Shown here: positions 50,635-59,338 of the stretch, piece by piece
Position numbering within the stretch: the stretch's first letter is position 1
Layout of the letters: each line of letters starts with the position of its first letter
Assembly (NCBI GenBank): GCA_024233835.1
Contig: JACKPC010000001.1
Coordinates: 682,001-746,000 of the forward strand
DNA: 64,000 nucleotides
Source of the DNA: Leptospiraceae bacterium
GTDB lineage: Bacteria > Spirochaetota > Leptospiria > Leptospirales > Leptospiraceae
Direction of reading: 5' to 3'
Made by a program: the position numbers and the translations under genes
Notes under the pieces: model-generated
What the model was told of the DNA's origin: nothing
Database searches by the model: none
What the model saw: the letters and a program-made list of their open reading frames with translations, nothing else

Positions 50635-51640
50635 AGTCCTCTTTATGCTCCAAAAGTTTATAAACTTTTTCTAATACTTTTTCTTTGGCCTCTTTCAATG
50701 TGCCGTGAAATATCCCACCGGCAGCATTTTTATGTCCGCCTCCGGAAAATTGTTTTGCAATAGAACATACATCAATGTTTCCTTTGGACCGAAAACTTAA
50801 CTTAATTTGCTCTTGCTTTAATGATTCCGTGAAGGATAAAGAAACCTGCATACCCTTGGGACCGAGTAATTCATTTACTAAATCTTCAACCGGGTTATTA
50901 CTGCAATTATATTTTTTCAAAAGTTCTCTTGTAATTTCAACAGATGCAATTTTCCCCTCCATATAAAGGTTTAGAGTTTGAAATACATCTTTCTTGGCTA
51001 AAAGTTGAAAAAGAGGATATTCTTCGTAAAGTTTTCTCATCAATTCTTCTGTTGGAAAATTATACTTTAAAAGCTTTGATACAATCAGATGAGTACGGGA
51101 CTGAGTTTTATTGTATTTAAATTGTCCTGTATCCATAACAATTCCAAGGTATAAGGCAAGAGCTGTATTATAGTCAATTGAAACATTATACTCTTCTAAT
51201 AGCTCATAAATAATTTCAGAAGTGGAAGCATAATCCGGGTATAAAAAAAAACCTTTTCGTGTATCGATTTTATCATGGTGATCGATAACTATCAAATTAG
51301 AACCATCATAATTTATGAAGCGCTTTACTTCATCCAATCTTTCTATATTCGAATTATCTACTACTACTAATTGATAGGAATCATAATTCTTCTCAGGTTT
51401 AAAGGAATCAATACAAATTATTTTTTCAACGGGATCTAAAAATTTATACTTTTCAGCAATAGGATCCGGATTCACAATCCAGGCCCTTTTTCCCATCGCA
51501 TCCAGCAAAGCTTTTAAGCCCAGCTCTGCACCGATCCCATCCGGATCAGAACTCCTATGAGTACTGATAACAAAATCATTTCTATTTTTTAGTAATGATA
51601 AAAGTTTTTTATTCAGTGTATTGTTCGCATTCGGTTCCAA
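50624..51640 (-). CDS. nrnA: DHH/DHHA1 phosphoesterase, NrnA-like
   Basis: 338 residues starting at TTG 51640. DHH motifs: STHRSSDPDGIGAELG (motif I DPDG), VVDNSN, VIDHHDK (DHH) and MDTGQFKYNKT; the C-terminal DHHA1 signature is GGGHKNAAGG. NrnA proteins degrade short RNA oligonucleotides and can dephosphorylate pAp. The gene overlaps the MBOAT start and follows the NYN-type nuclease gene by four bases, so RNA metabolism genes are clustered in the row. Confidence 0.88.
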   Translation of the reverse strand: MEPNANNTLNKKLLSLLKNRNDFVISTHRSSDPDGIGAELGLKALLDAMGKRAWIVNPDPIAEKYKFLDPVEKIICIDSFKPEKNYDSYQLVVVDNSNIERLDEVKRFINYDGSNLIVIDHHDKIDTRKGFFLYPDYASTSEIIYELLEEYNVSIDYNTALALYLGIVMDTGQFKYNKTQSRTHLIVSKLLKYNFPTEELMRKLYEEYPLFQLLAKKDVFQTLNLYMEGKIASVEITRELLKKYNCSNNPVEDLVNELLGPKGMQVSLSFTESLKQEQIKLSFRSKGNIDVCSIAKQFSGGGHKNAAGGIFHGTLKEAKEKVLEKVYKLLEHKEDYAI

Positions 51641-51644
51641 AAAA

Positions 51645-52142
51645 TTATTTCCCTTTTCTTGACATAAACAAACTCTGCCAGTACAATAATTCCTCCTGGC
51701 TCATCTTTACATCAACTTCCTTTTCTATAATAGTCTCTTTACCTTCTAATTGTATAGAAAGTTGTTTTGCAAAGTCTTCAGAACTTTGCACATTCGCTGA
51801 ATATTTCTTGCAGTGGTGCATAATATCTTTATCAGAGCTTACTACGTATAAAGATGCAGGAGAAATGCTACTTTTTACAAATTCCTTTATCAATACATCA
51901 GCTTTAAGATCATGAGAATAATAAATGGAAATTCCCATAAACTCGTCCTGTCTTACTTCTGAACCCAGTTCTTTTTTCCCATCAAAGAAAGCATGAATTT
52001 TCGTTTTCTTACGTTTTTTCTTATACGCATCTAAAAGATGTAGTAAGCCTAACCTGGCTTCCGATAGCTTATTTTCATACATACGCATTTCCAATTCAGG
52101 AAACTTATAAATCAGGTTAAAACCATCAACTACAAGTATCAC
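51645..52142 (-). CDS. NYN-domain (YacP-like) ribonuclease
   Basis: 165 residues starting at GTG 52142. The PIN-like NYN fold is visible as ILVVDGFNLIYKFPEL (metal Asp, Asn), HAFFDGKKE, KADVLIKEFVK (acidic) and LYVVSSDKDIMHHCKKY (SSDKD). YacP/Rae1-type proteins cleave mRNA on ribosomes in Bacillus; function here is inferred. It sits directly between relA/spoT and nrnA. Confidence 0.82.
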   Translation of the reverse strand: MILVVDGFNLIYKFPELEMRMYENKLSEARLGLLHLLDAYKKKRKKTKIHAFFDGKKELGSEVRQDEFMGISIYYSHDLKADVLIKEFVKSSISPASLYVVSSDKDIMHHCKKYSANVQSSEDFAKQLSIQLEGKETIIEKEVDVKMSQEELLYWQSLFMSRKGK

Positions 52143-52147
52143 GGTAT

Positions 52148-54208
52148 TTAACTATTTATCCTTTCTGCATGAATTACATCTTTTATATTACGCAAATTTT
52201 CTAAAATTTCTTTTAATTGATCCAGATGTTCAATTTCTATAAGGAAGCGAGCAATAAGCGAATTACCCGGTGCCAGTGTGGCTCCCGCCTCCAACATATT
52301 TGTCTTGGTGCTGGAAATACACTCTACAATTTCCAGATAAATTCCCTGCCTATCCACTCCTTTCACCTCAAGACGAACCGGTATCGGATCATTGCTGACC
52401 CCTCCATCCCACCATACACTAACTTTTCTTTTATTATCAGTAAATTTTTTAGCTAAGGGGCAGTCTTCCTTATGTACACTTACACCCCTGCCTTTTGTAA
52501 TAAAACCAATAATTTCATCTCCCGGCAAAGGAGAACAACAACCGGATAATTTAACCAGGATATCTTTTATGCCGGCAACAATAACTTTAATTTCTTTTGT
52601 TTTCTTTTCTTTTTTATCAGAAGCCTTCTTGGAACTTTTTTGTTTTTGAATATTCGCAAGTTCTTTTTCTACAAGTGGATTTTTAGAAACAGATTGTGCC
52701 AACTGGCTATTGATATCATCTTGAGCTACCTTAAAATACTGTCTGAGTTTATGTCTGCCCGTAGAGGTTTTAACAATACGAAGCCAGATAGGAGAAGGTT
52801 TCGTTTTCTTGTCTGTAATAATCTCAATCTGGTTTCCGGAACGTAATTCTTTTCTGAGAGATACAATCTTATCATCTACCTTGGCACCTCTTGCATGAAG
52901 TCCGATATCCGTATGAATGCGAAACGCAAAATCTAAAACCGTTGAACATTTGGGCATAGTAATCGCATCACCGGAAGGAGTGAAAACAATAATTTCATCT
53001 TCTCTTATTTCACTTGAAAATTCATTCACAAATTCCTGGGGATCAAAAATAGATTCACTTAAACTCTTTATTTTCTCACTCCAGGTATTGGCAACATTTA
53101 GCTCACTACGAATCTGACTTTCTTTATAAGCCCAGTGGGCAGCAATCCCGTATTCAGCCGTTTCATGCATAGCTCTTGTCCGAATCTGGATCTCAATTCC
53201 TTTTCCGTCCGGACCCATCACCGAAGTATGTAATGATTGATACAAGTTAGACTTGGGATTCGCTATATAATCTTTGAATCTACCCGGAATTGGGTTCCAG
53301 AGACTATGCACAAAACCTAATACTCCGTAGCAGTCTCTCTCTTCTTCTGTAATTATACGTATAGCACGTAAATCATAAATTTTTTCAAAATCTCTACCTT
53401 TCTGAGTCATCTTGGAGTAGATAGAATAGAAATGTTTAGCCCTTCCGTTAACAGTAGCTTTGATGTTAACTTCTTTCAAACGAGTAATCAGTATCTGCTT
53501 TATGCGTTCTATATAGATTTCTCTCTCTGATTTCTTCGAATTTACCCTGGTCTTTATTTCCTGGTATTCTTCCGGATAAAGAACTCGAAAAGAAAGGTCT
53601 TCTAATTCAGATTTAATCCTGTAAATCCCAAGTCGACCTGCTATAGGAGCATATAATTCCATAACTTCCTTGCAGATCATCTGTCTTTTTTCCAGACTCT
53701 GGTATTTAATCGTCCTCATATTGTGAGTTTTATCTGAAAGCTTAATGATAAGAACCCGAATATCATTCACACTGGCAAGTAAAATCTTCATGAGATTTCG
53801 AGCTAATTCAGTTTCCTTGGAGCGCTTCTTTTGTTCCTGAGCTTTTTCAGATTTGGATATTGACTCTTTTTTTATCTTAGAAATTTTAGTAACACCAATT
53901 ACTAACTTGGTGATCTCTTCTCCAAAATCAGAAACCATATTTTCTTCGGTATACTCTGTATCTTCAATCACATCATGCAGCAAACCCGCAGAAATCACTT
54001 TCTCATCAACACCCAGTTCGTTTAGAATATACGCAACATTTATAGGATGAATAATGTAGGGTTCACCGGATTTCCTCTTTTGGGGGCGATGGAACTTTTC
54101 AGCTACATCATATGCCTTACAGATTAAGCCGAAGGCCTCATCTGAAAAACGATTCTGTAAGCTGATGAATAACTCATCAAGACTAAAATTTTCCCTCGCA
54201 ATTCCCAA
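52148..54208 (-). CDS. rel: Bifunctional (p)ppGpp synthetase/hydrolase (RelA/SpoT, Rel)
   Basis: 686 residues starting at TTG 54208 (AAGGATT upstream). HD hydrolase domain about 45-150 with GLLHDVIEDTEYTEE (HDxxED), synthetase domain about 240-350 with DLRAIRIITEEERDCYGVLG and RFKDYIANPKSNLYQSLHTS, TGS about 400-460, zinc-finger/RIS domain with KLSGCCSPLPGDEIIGF and C-terminal ACT domain. Both catalytic halves keep their key residues, as expected for the single Rel of a non-gammaproteobacterium. It controls the stringent response. Starts three bases after nadC. Confidence 0.95.
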   Translation of the reverse strand: MGIARENFSLDELFISLQNRFSDEAFGLICKAYDVAEKFHRPQKRKSGEPYIIHPINVAYILNELGVDEKVISAGLLHDVIEDTEYTEENMVSDFGEEITKLVIGVTKISKIKKESISKSEKAQEQKKRSKETELARNLMKILLASVNDIRVLIIKLSDKTHNMRTIKYQSLEKRQMICKEVMELYAPIAGRLGIYRIKSELEDLSFRVLYPEEYQEIKTRVNSKKSEREIYIERIKQILITRLKEVNIKATVNGRAKHFYSIYSKMTQKGRDFEKIYDLRAIRIITEEERDCYGVLGFVHSLWNPIPGRFKDYIANPKSNLYQSLHTSVMGPDGKGIEIQIRTRAMHETAEYGIAAHWAYKESQIRSELNVANTWSEKIKSLSESIFDPQEFVNEFSSEIREDEIIVFTPSGDAITMPKCSTVLDFAFRIHTDIGLHARGAKVDDKIVSLRKELRSGNQIEIITDKKTKPSPIWLRIVKTSTGRHKLRQYFKVAQDDINSQLAQSVSKNPLVEKELANIQKQKSSKKASDKKEKKTKEIKVIVAGIKDILVKLSGCCSPLPGDEIIGFITKGRGVSVHKEDCPLAKKFTDNKRKVSVWWDGGVSNDPIPVRLEVKGVDRQGIYLEIVECISSTKTNMLEAGATLAPGNSLIARFLIEIEHLDQLKEILENLRNIKDVIHAERINS

Positions 54209-54211
54209 TTT

Positions 54212-55081
54212 TTAATCCTTTTCTAAATCTAAACTTAAATCTAAAAATCTGGTTGTATGGGTTAAATATCCCATACTTACACCAATCCCCCCAATTCGGG
54301 AAAGCTCTGCCAGTTTATCCGGAGTAATCCCACCGGAACATTCAATCAAAATAGAGGCCTTTTTTTGTTGCACCTGATGAACCGCTTCTCTTGTGTCCTG
54401 AATAGAAAAATTATCTAAGAGAAGGATGTCAGGTTCCGCATCCATTGCCTCGGTTAACTGTGCTAAAGAATCAATCTCCAGTTCAACTTTCTTTCCGGGG
54501 AAACGGGAACGTATTTTTTCTACTGCCTGTTTCATTGAACCCGCCATAGCCACATGATTATCTTTTATCATGGCCATATCAGAAAGATGGATTCGATGAT
54601 TACTTCCACCACCACAGAAAACCGCGTATTTTACCATTTTCCTGTAGCCGGGGAGAGTTTTACGTGTATCTAATATATAAATTCCGGGATATGAGTTTAC
54701 AAGCTCTGCTGTTTGAGTAGCTATCCCGGATAAATACTGAAGAAAGTTTAAAATAAGTCTTTCCAAACGCAAAACATCCAGAAGATTTCCCCGGATCTGT
54801 AAAATAATATCTCCCGCACAAAAAGACTTTCCTTCAGCTATAAATGTATTTAGCTCCAGAACATTGCCGGATTGCAGATTAATTTCATTGAGTACGGGAA
54901 TGCCACAAAGAATACCCGGTTCTCTCGAAATTAGCCTGGCTGAGCACTTCACCTCAGGAGAAAAAATAGCTACGCTGGTGATATCCTCAGCCGGACAATC
55001 TTCTTCTAAGGCTAATCGAACGATTTCAGAAAAATCTTCCCTTTGTAATGTTTCAACTGCACTTGTATAATGGTATCTCAT
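54212..55081 (-). CDS. nadC: Nicotinate-nucleotide pyrophosphorylase (quinolinate phosphoribosyltransferase)
   Basis: 289 residues, usual NadC length. Blocks: EEDCPAEDITSVAIF, YLSGIATQTAELV, DTRKTLPGYRKMVKYAVFCGG (the DTRKTxPG signature), MIKDNHVAMAGS, VELEIDSLAQLTEA and ECSGGITPDKLAE. It makes NaMN from quinolinate in NAD synthesis. It shares a row with rel; the terminator of the LysM gene lies directly upstream of its ATG, so a promoter within or past that hairpin must exist, none defined. Confidence 0.95.
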   Translation of the reverse strand: MRYHYTSAVETLQREDFSEIVRLALEEDCPAEDITSVAIFSPEVKCSARLISREPGILCGIPVLNEINLQSGNVLELNTFIAEGKSFCAGDIILQIRGNLLDVLRLERLILNFLQYLSGIATQTAELVNSYPGIYILDTRKTLPGYRKMVKYAVFCGGGSNHRIHLSDMAMIKDNHVAMAGSMKQAVEKIRSRFPGKKVELEIDSLAQLTEAMDAEPDILLLDNFSIQDTREAVHQVQQKKASILIECSGGITPDKLAELSRIGGIGVSMGYLTHTTRFLDLSLDLEKD

Positions 55082-55082
55082 A

Positions 55083-55113
55083 ATAAAAAAGGCTTAAGGA
55101 AACCCTTAAGCCT
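55083..55113 (-). terminator. Rho-independent terminator of the STAS-LysM transcript
   Basis: Ten-base perfect stem AGGCTTAAGG/CCTTAAGCCT (55113-55104 and 55099-55090 on the minus strand), four-base loop, then six T. It ends only two or so bases before the nadC ATG. Confidence 0.85.
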
Positions 55114-55146
55114 AATTCATAAAAAAAGCCCTTAAATGTCAATGAT

Positions 55147-56847
55147 TTACTCATCTTCTTCGGAATCTTCAGCATCCTCTCCCGTATTTCCGGATTCTTC
55201 GATTTCGAGTTTATCGTCGGGTTGTTTTTCTAAGCTCTCATCTTTGACAGGTTCTTCTTTTTTCTCGGAAGTCTTTTCAGGTTCTTTAACTTCTTCCAAA
55301 TCTTCATCTTCCGGAACTATAGCTCCCTCCTCATCATTAGTTTTGGAGTTTGCATCTTCAGGTTCAGTTGCCTTTTTTTCCTCTACTTTATCCCCATTTT
55401 TAGGTGCGCAGGGGCAAGATGGAGCACATTTGCACTTGCTTTTTTTAACAGGTACTTTAACTTTAATAGGTATAGTAATAATCTGGCCCGGATATATTAG
55501 ATCCGGATCTTTAATGTTTTTCTTGTTCGCCTTATATATCTGCTTCCAGGCTTTTGGTTTTCCAAAAAATTCTTTTTTATTAGCAATTTTCCAGAGAGTA
55601 TTATTTTTCTTTACTCTATATTTTTTCCAGACATAGCGATAAGAAGGTTCTTCTTTTTCAGGCTCAACAACTTTCTTCTGTTGTTCCTTTTCCTTCTCTT
55701 CTAATTCTCTCTTCTTTTTTTCTTCCTCTGCTCTTTTTCTGGCTAATTCTTCTGAAATTTTCTTAGTGAGAAGAACTAACTTCTGAGAAGATTCAATGGC
55801 TTTTTCTGCTAATTTATTGGATTCCGTACTATTATCTATTGATTTAGCAAAATCATCAGAAGAGAAATCCTTCATAGATTCTTCTAATTTCTTTTTTGAT
55901 GCTGCAAGAGTTGTATGAAATTCAGCATTTAACTTCTTCAACTCCTCATCTTCTTTTACAATAGCTGTATCGATAGAAAAAACCTGTTTTTCAGCCATAT
56001 CTACATTAGATTTAGCTTTTTCCAGATTTTCTTTCGCCCTCGGTTTCATAATGGCAAGAAAAGCTTTATCTGTATCCTGTCTCAATTTATCAAGATCGTC
56101 TATAGCATCTTTCACTTTTCCCTGTGATAAGTCGGTATCAAATTTACCACGAAGGTTTTTTAAAGGTTCTATAGCTTCTTTTTCGGAAGAATACGCATCC
56201 AGAACTTTTATTTTCTCATCCACATCAGAAGTCGAAGAGCCTATTTGCTTCCCCTGAGCCAGAGATAAAAGTCTTGATTCATCTATTTTAGACTTGGATA
56301 ATTCAAGAGTCTTTTTTACTTCCACAAACCGTGAAAACGCGTCATTTCTTAACCTGGCCTTATCTTCTTCGCTTTCTTTACTCTGGTATGTACTCAGTAA
56401 CTTGCTGGCTTCTTCTTCTTCGGAAGCAGCTTTTTCTTTTAGATCCAGCCCTTCTTTGAATTCTCTTGAAGCTAAGACATCGGCATAGGCATCTTTCGCG
56501 GTGGAAATAGAAGACTCTGTAGCTTCCTTTATCCCGGAAATATACGAAGGAATTGATTTTTCTATCGCATCCAGTGCCTTAGCCCTGGCATAGTCCGCAG
56601 ATTTCTTTATATCCGAAGCAGATTGACCGGCATTTGCAGCCAGGTTATGAGCTTCAAATAAAGACTGACGCGCTTCCTGAAACTCAGCCGGTGCATGCTT
56701 ATCTGCCTGAAACGATTTAGCTCTGGAAATTTCCTTCTTGGCCGAGGTCATGGAAGAAATAGGCATAGTCGTCTTGCAGGCAAAAAAAGCCAATAGAATA
56801 GGTATAGATAAAGCGAGCTTTCTTCTCGGATTTGAAAATTGATGCAT
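55147..56847 (-). CDS. LysM-domain lipoprotein with long coiled coil
   Basis: 566 residues from the ATG at 56847, which avoids overlap with the STAS gene and gives a lipoprotein signal (LALSIPILLAFFAC, lipid Cys about 24). A ~350-residue Ala/Lys/Glu-rich coiled coil follows, then a linker, a LysM domain about residue 410-455 (VKKNNTLWKIANKKEFFG and LIYPGQIITIPIK), a CKCAPSCPCAP cysteine patch and a very acidic tail (EDAEDSEEDE). LysM binds peptidoglycan, so the protein may tether the outer or inner membrane to the cell wall. It follows a STAS gene by 19 bases. Confidence 0.8.
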   Translation of the reverse strand: MHQFSNPRRKLALSIPILLAFFACKTTMPISSMTSAKKEISRAKSFQADKHAPAEFQEARQSLFEAHNLAANAGQSASDIKKSADYARAKALDAIEKSIPSYISGIKEATESSISTAKDAYADVLASREFKEGLDLKEKAASEEEEASKLLSTYQSKESEEDKARLRNDAFSRFVEVKKTLELSKSKIDESRLLSLAQGKQIGSSTSDVDEKIKVLDAYSSEKEAIEPLKNLRGKFDTDLSQGKVKDAIDDLDKLRQDTDKAFLAIMKPRAKENLEKAKSNVDMAEKQVFSIDTAIVKEDEELKKLNAEFHTTLAASKKKLEESMKDFSSDDFAKSIDNSTESNKLAEKAIESSQKLVLLTKKISEELARKRAEEEKKKRELEEKEKEQQKKVVEPEKEEPSYRYVWKKYRVKKNNTLWKIANKKEFFGKPKAWKQIYKANKKNIKDPDLIYPGQIITIPIKVKVPVKKSKCKCAPSCPCAPKNGDKVEEKKATEPEDANSKTNDEEGAIVPEDEDLEEVKEPEKTSEKKEEPVKDESLEKQPDDKLEIEESGNTGEDAEDSEEDE

Positions 56848-56866
56848 GTACTTTAAATGGACAATA

Positions 56867-57202
56867 TTACTTAAATGCACTAACAGCATCCTCTTCGGCA
56901 TCAAAAATTTCGAAGAATGATGTAAGTTTCGTTAATTCGAATACCTTTCTTACCGAACCCGCAACATTGATAATCTTCAGCCCACCCTGATATTTTTTTA
57001 AATTGGATAAGCTGGAAATAAGAGCACCTATCCCGGATGAGTCAATGTACGAAACTTTTTCCAGGTTAATGATGATTTGGTATTTTTGTTCTTCAATAAG
57101 CTTTGCAATGACTTCTTTAATCTCGGGCGCGTTGTATAAATCTATTTCACCGTTTATATCCAGGATAATGATATTATTACTCTCTCTTCTTGTGATTTCC
57201 AT
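56867..57202 (-). CDS. STAS-domain anti-sigma factor antagonist
   Basis: 111 residues, the length of SpoIIAA/RsbV. The phosphorylation segment VSYIDSSGIGALISS has Asp54-Ser55-Ser56-Gly57; Ser56 matches the regulated Ser of SpoIIAA. IIILDINGEIDLYNAPEI is the N-terminal signature. It would bind an anti-sigma kinase and be dephosphorylated by a PP2C; the giant kinase/PP2C protein in this window could serve such a circuit but nothing links them directly. A 9-bp inverted repeat lies upstream. Confidence 0.88.
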   Translation of the reverse strand: MEITRRESNNIIILDINGEIDLYNAPEIKEVIAKLIEEQKYQIIINLEKVSYIDSSGIGALISSLSNLKKYQGGLKIINVAGSVRKVFELTKLTSFFEIFDAEEDAVSAFK

Positions 57203-57226
57203 TAGTTAGCGTCCACTCCTTAGGCG

Positions 57227-57247
57227 TTTAATGTTCCAAACATTAAA
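57227..57247. promoter_or_regulatory. Perfect inverted repeat upstream of the STAS gene
   Basis: TTTAATGTT (57227-57235)/AACATTAAA (57239-57247) with a three-base centre, about 25 bases before the STAS ATG. Could be a repressor operator or an mRNA hairpin. Confidence 0.4.
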
Positions 57248-57298
57248 GATAACATATAACATGAATCATTTATTTAAATTTAGTCAACGATAAAATTT

Positions 57299-58408
57299 TC
57301 AGCTATTGTATAATTTTTTCCAAGAATTATAAAATTCCTCAAAATACTGCCCCTCTATAGCTTCTCCTATTTTTTCCATAAACTGCTTCATAAAATATAA
57401 ATTGTGGAGAGTACTTAAGGAAAGAGCTAAAATTTCTTTTACTTTGTGTAGATGGCGGATATATCCTATACTATAATTTTTGCAAACCCGGCAACTGCAT
57501 TCTTCATCAATCGGTTTATCTGAGTATTCATGGGCTTTATTTCGAAGATTCACTTTTCCTTTGGAGGTAAATACCTGACCGTTTCTCGCATTTCGAGTAG
57601 GAAGAACGCAATCAAACATGTCTACGCCATTTTTCACAGCTTCCAGAATATCAACAACAGTTCCCACACCCATGAGATATCTCGGTCGGCTTGTATCCAG
57701 AAAAGGGGCCAGAGCTTCCATAACTTTCACAAACTCTTCTCTCGGTTCTCCAACTGATAGGCCACCCAGGGCAATTCCACTAAATGGCAATGCTGAAATA
57801 GAACCAAGAGATTGTTTACGAAGTTCAATATCTACCCCACCCTGCACAATTCCAAAAAGATGCTGATTCGCTTTATCCTTCTCCCAGTGAAGTATAGATC
57901 GCTTAGCCCAGGCATCTGTTCTCTCAAGAGCCTCCAGGAGTCTTTTCCTGTCAGAGCCATAGGGTGCACAGTCATCCAAAACCATCATAATGTCCGATCC
58001 GATAGCTCTTTGTATATCAATTACGCTTTCCGGGGTAAAGGTGTGTTTAGAGCCATCGATATGAGAACTGAAATGCACACCTCCTTCAAAAAACTTAAAA
58101 AGCCCCTGCAGGCTAAAAACTTGAAAACCGCCACTATCGGTTAAAATTGCTCCATCGTAGGACATAAATTTTTTAAGTCCCCCGAAAGAAGACAGTACAT
58201 CTGCACCGGGTCTCAGGTAAAGATGGTAGGTATTTCCGAGAATCAAATTATAACCCAACTCCCGGATATCTTCTGAAGAAATTGCTTTAACTGTACCGCG
58301 GGTTCCGACCGGCATAAATACTGGAGTTTTTACCTTTACCCCATTCAGATTGAGTTCTCCTGTTCGGGCAAAATGAGTATTGGAATAGGTGCCTTCCCGA
58401 AAGATCAC
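57299..58408 (-). CDS. tgt: tRNA-guanine (queuine) transglycosylase
   Basis: 369 residues starting at GTG 58408, which overlaps the fur stop (GTGA). Signatures: [16 protein letters not shown] (catalytic Asp), [58 protein letters not shown] (nucleophile Asp) and zinc ligands [10 protein letters not shown] followed by His. It inserts preQ1 into position 34 of Asp, Asn, His and Tyr tRNAs. Last gene of the HNH-fur-tgt row. Confidence 0.96.
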   Translation of the reverse strand: MIFREGTYSNTHFARTGELNLNGVKVKTPVFMPVGTRGTVKAISSEDIRELGYNLILGNTYHLYLRPGADVLSSFGGLKKFMSYDGAILTDSGGFQVFSLQGLFKFFEGGVHFSSHIDGSKHTFTPESVIDIQRAIGSDIMMVLDDCAPYGSDRKRLLEALERTDAWAKRSILHWEKDKANQHLFGIVQGGVDIELRKQSLGSISALPFSGIALGGLSVGEPREEFVKVMEALAPFLDTSRPRYLMGVGTVVDILEAVKNGVDMFDCVLPTRNARNGQVFTSKGKVNLRNKAHEYSDKPIDEECSCRVCKNYSIGYIRHLHKVKEILALSLSTLHNLYFMKQFMEKIGEAIEGQYFEEFYNSWKKLYNS

Positions 58409-58908
58409 GAGAAATTGCCTTTATCTTTTTGAAAATAAGGACAATCTGATTTCTTCAAACAGGAACCAAATATATTGAGTTTATGCCGGGTAATTTTGAA
58501 CCCCTTCTCACGAGCAACTTTTTCCTGTAAATCTTCAATTCTTGGTTCAAGGAATTCTACGATTCGATTACAGTCCGTACAGATAATATGGTCATGGTGA
58601 TCATGTCCTATGATATGCTCATAGTATTTAAAATCCCTTCCAAAATCATGCTCGGTTAAAAGTCTCGCTTCCAGCATAATTCCTATAATTCGATAGATAG
58701 TTGCCTTGGAAATTTCATCACGTCTGTCTTTAAACATATCAAGAAGACTTTCAGCGGTAAAATGTTGATGAAGAGAAAATATTTTTTCTGCGACCAGCAT
58801 TCTCTGGCTCGTAACTTTTAGTCCCTTTTTCTTTAAAAACTCAGCAAAAACCTCCATTTCATACTGAATAGATTGTGCCTCGTTTTTTTTCTTATCTTCT
58901 TTCTTCAT
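58405..58908 (-). CDS. Fur/PerR-family metal-dependent repressor
   Basis: 167 residues. Winged-helix part with [28 protein letters not shown] and [18 protein letters not shown], then the metal-binding dimerisation part [28 protein letters not shown] with the HHDHxxC..C pattern. C-terminal C-LKKSDC may form the second half of a structural zinc site. Fur, PerR or Zur cannot be separated by eye. It overlaps the start of the HNH-like gene's stop (ATGA) and the tgt start (GTGA), a tight three-gene operon. Confidence 0.9.
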   Translation of the reverse strand: MKKEDKKKNEAQSIQYEMEVFAEFLKKKGLKVTSQRMLVAEKIFSLHQHFTAESLLDMFKDRRDEISKATIYRIIGIMLEARLLTEHDFGRDFKYYEHIIGHDHHDHIICTDCNRIVEFLEPRIEDLQEKVAREKGFKITRHKLNIFGSCLKKSDCPYFQKDKGNFS

Positions 58909-59204
58909 TCAGCTGCTTTTAATTTGCGGATTTTTGTAAAGAGATTCTTTTTACGATTATCCAGGGTGTTTCCATTTTTATGCCTTACAACAATGGACTT
59001 ATCCGTGATATTCAAAATATAGCGATGCATATAGATCTTATTACCTATATATTTATCCGATTCTTCTTTCAGTTTAGATCGCATGGCATATACTTTGGTT
59101 TTTTCAGCGTTCTCATTGATATACCAGTTAAACTGGTTAATTCTTTCAAAGTCCTCATCATCAACATACGCGTATTTTCCGCGACTCAGGCGAATCTTCT
59201 TCAT
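58905..59204 (-). CDS. Small HNH-endonuclease-like protein
   Basis: 99 residues. N-terminal LSRGKYAYVDDEDFERINQFNWY is the opening of many phage and intron HNH proteins, where it is followed by a YxMHRyil block (here YMHRYILNI) and the HNH core VVRHKNGNTLDNRKKNLF. The usual VDH is replaced by VRH, and the Asn of N-x8-N-R is kept. Such proteins are normally mobile homing-type nucleases, often with an AP2 domain. Here it is full-length without a partner intron and is locked in an operon with fur and tgt by four-base overlaps, with an AGAGGG ribosome site. Confidence 0.72.
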   Translation of the reverse strand: MKKIRLSRGKYAYVDDEDFERINQFNWYINENAEKTKVYAMRSKLKEESDKYIGNKIYMHRYILNITDKSIVVRHKNGNTLDNRKKNLFTKIRKLKAAE

Positions 59205-59303
59205 GAAAAAATTTCCCTCTCTGGTTTTAATGTATTCATTCCAGTTTCCTTTCGAATCTCAGGCAGTCAAATTAAATAATTCGCATAAATCTATCAAAAC
59301 AGA

Positions 59304-59329
59304 CGAATGAATCCCGGAGGATTCATCCG
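59304..59329 (-). terminator. Hairpin downstream of fumarase gene
   Basis: ATGAATCC (59307-59314)/GGATTCAT (59319-59326) with loop CGGA, extended by two pairs past a mismatch. The following minus-strand bases TCTGTTTTGATAG are only moderately T-rich. Probably ends the fumarase transcript before the HNH-fur-tgt operon. Confidence 0.5.
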
Positions 59330-59338
59330 CCTACAAAT

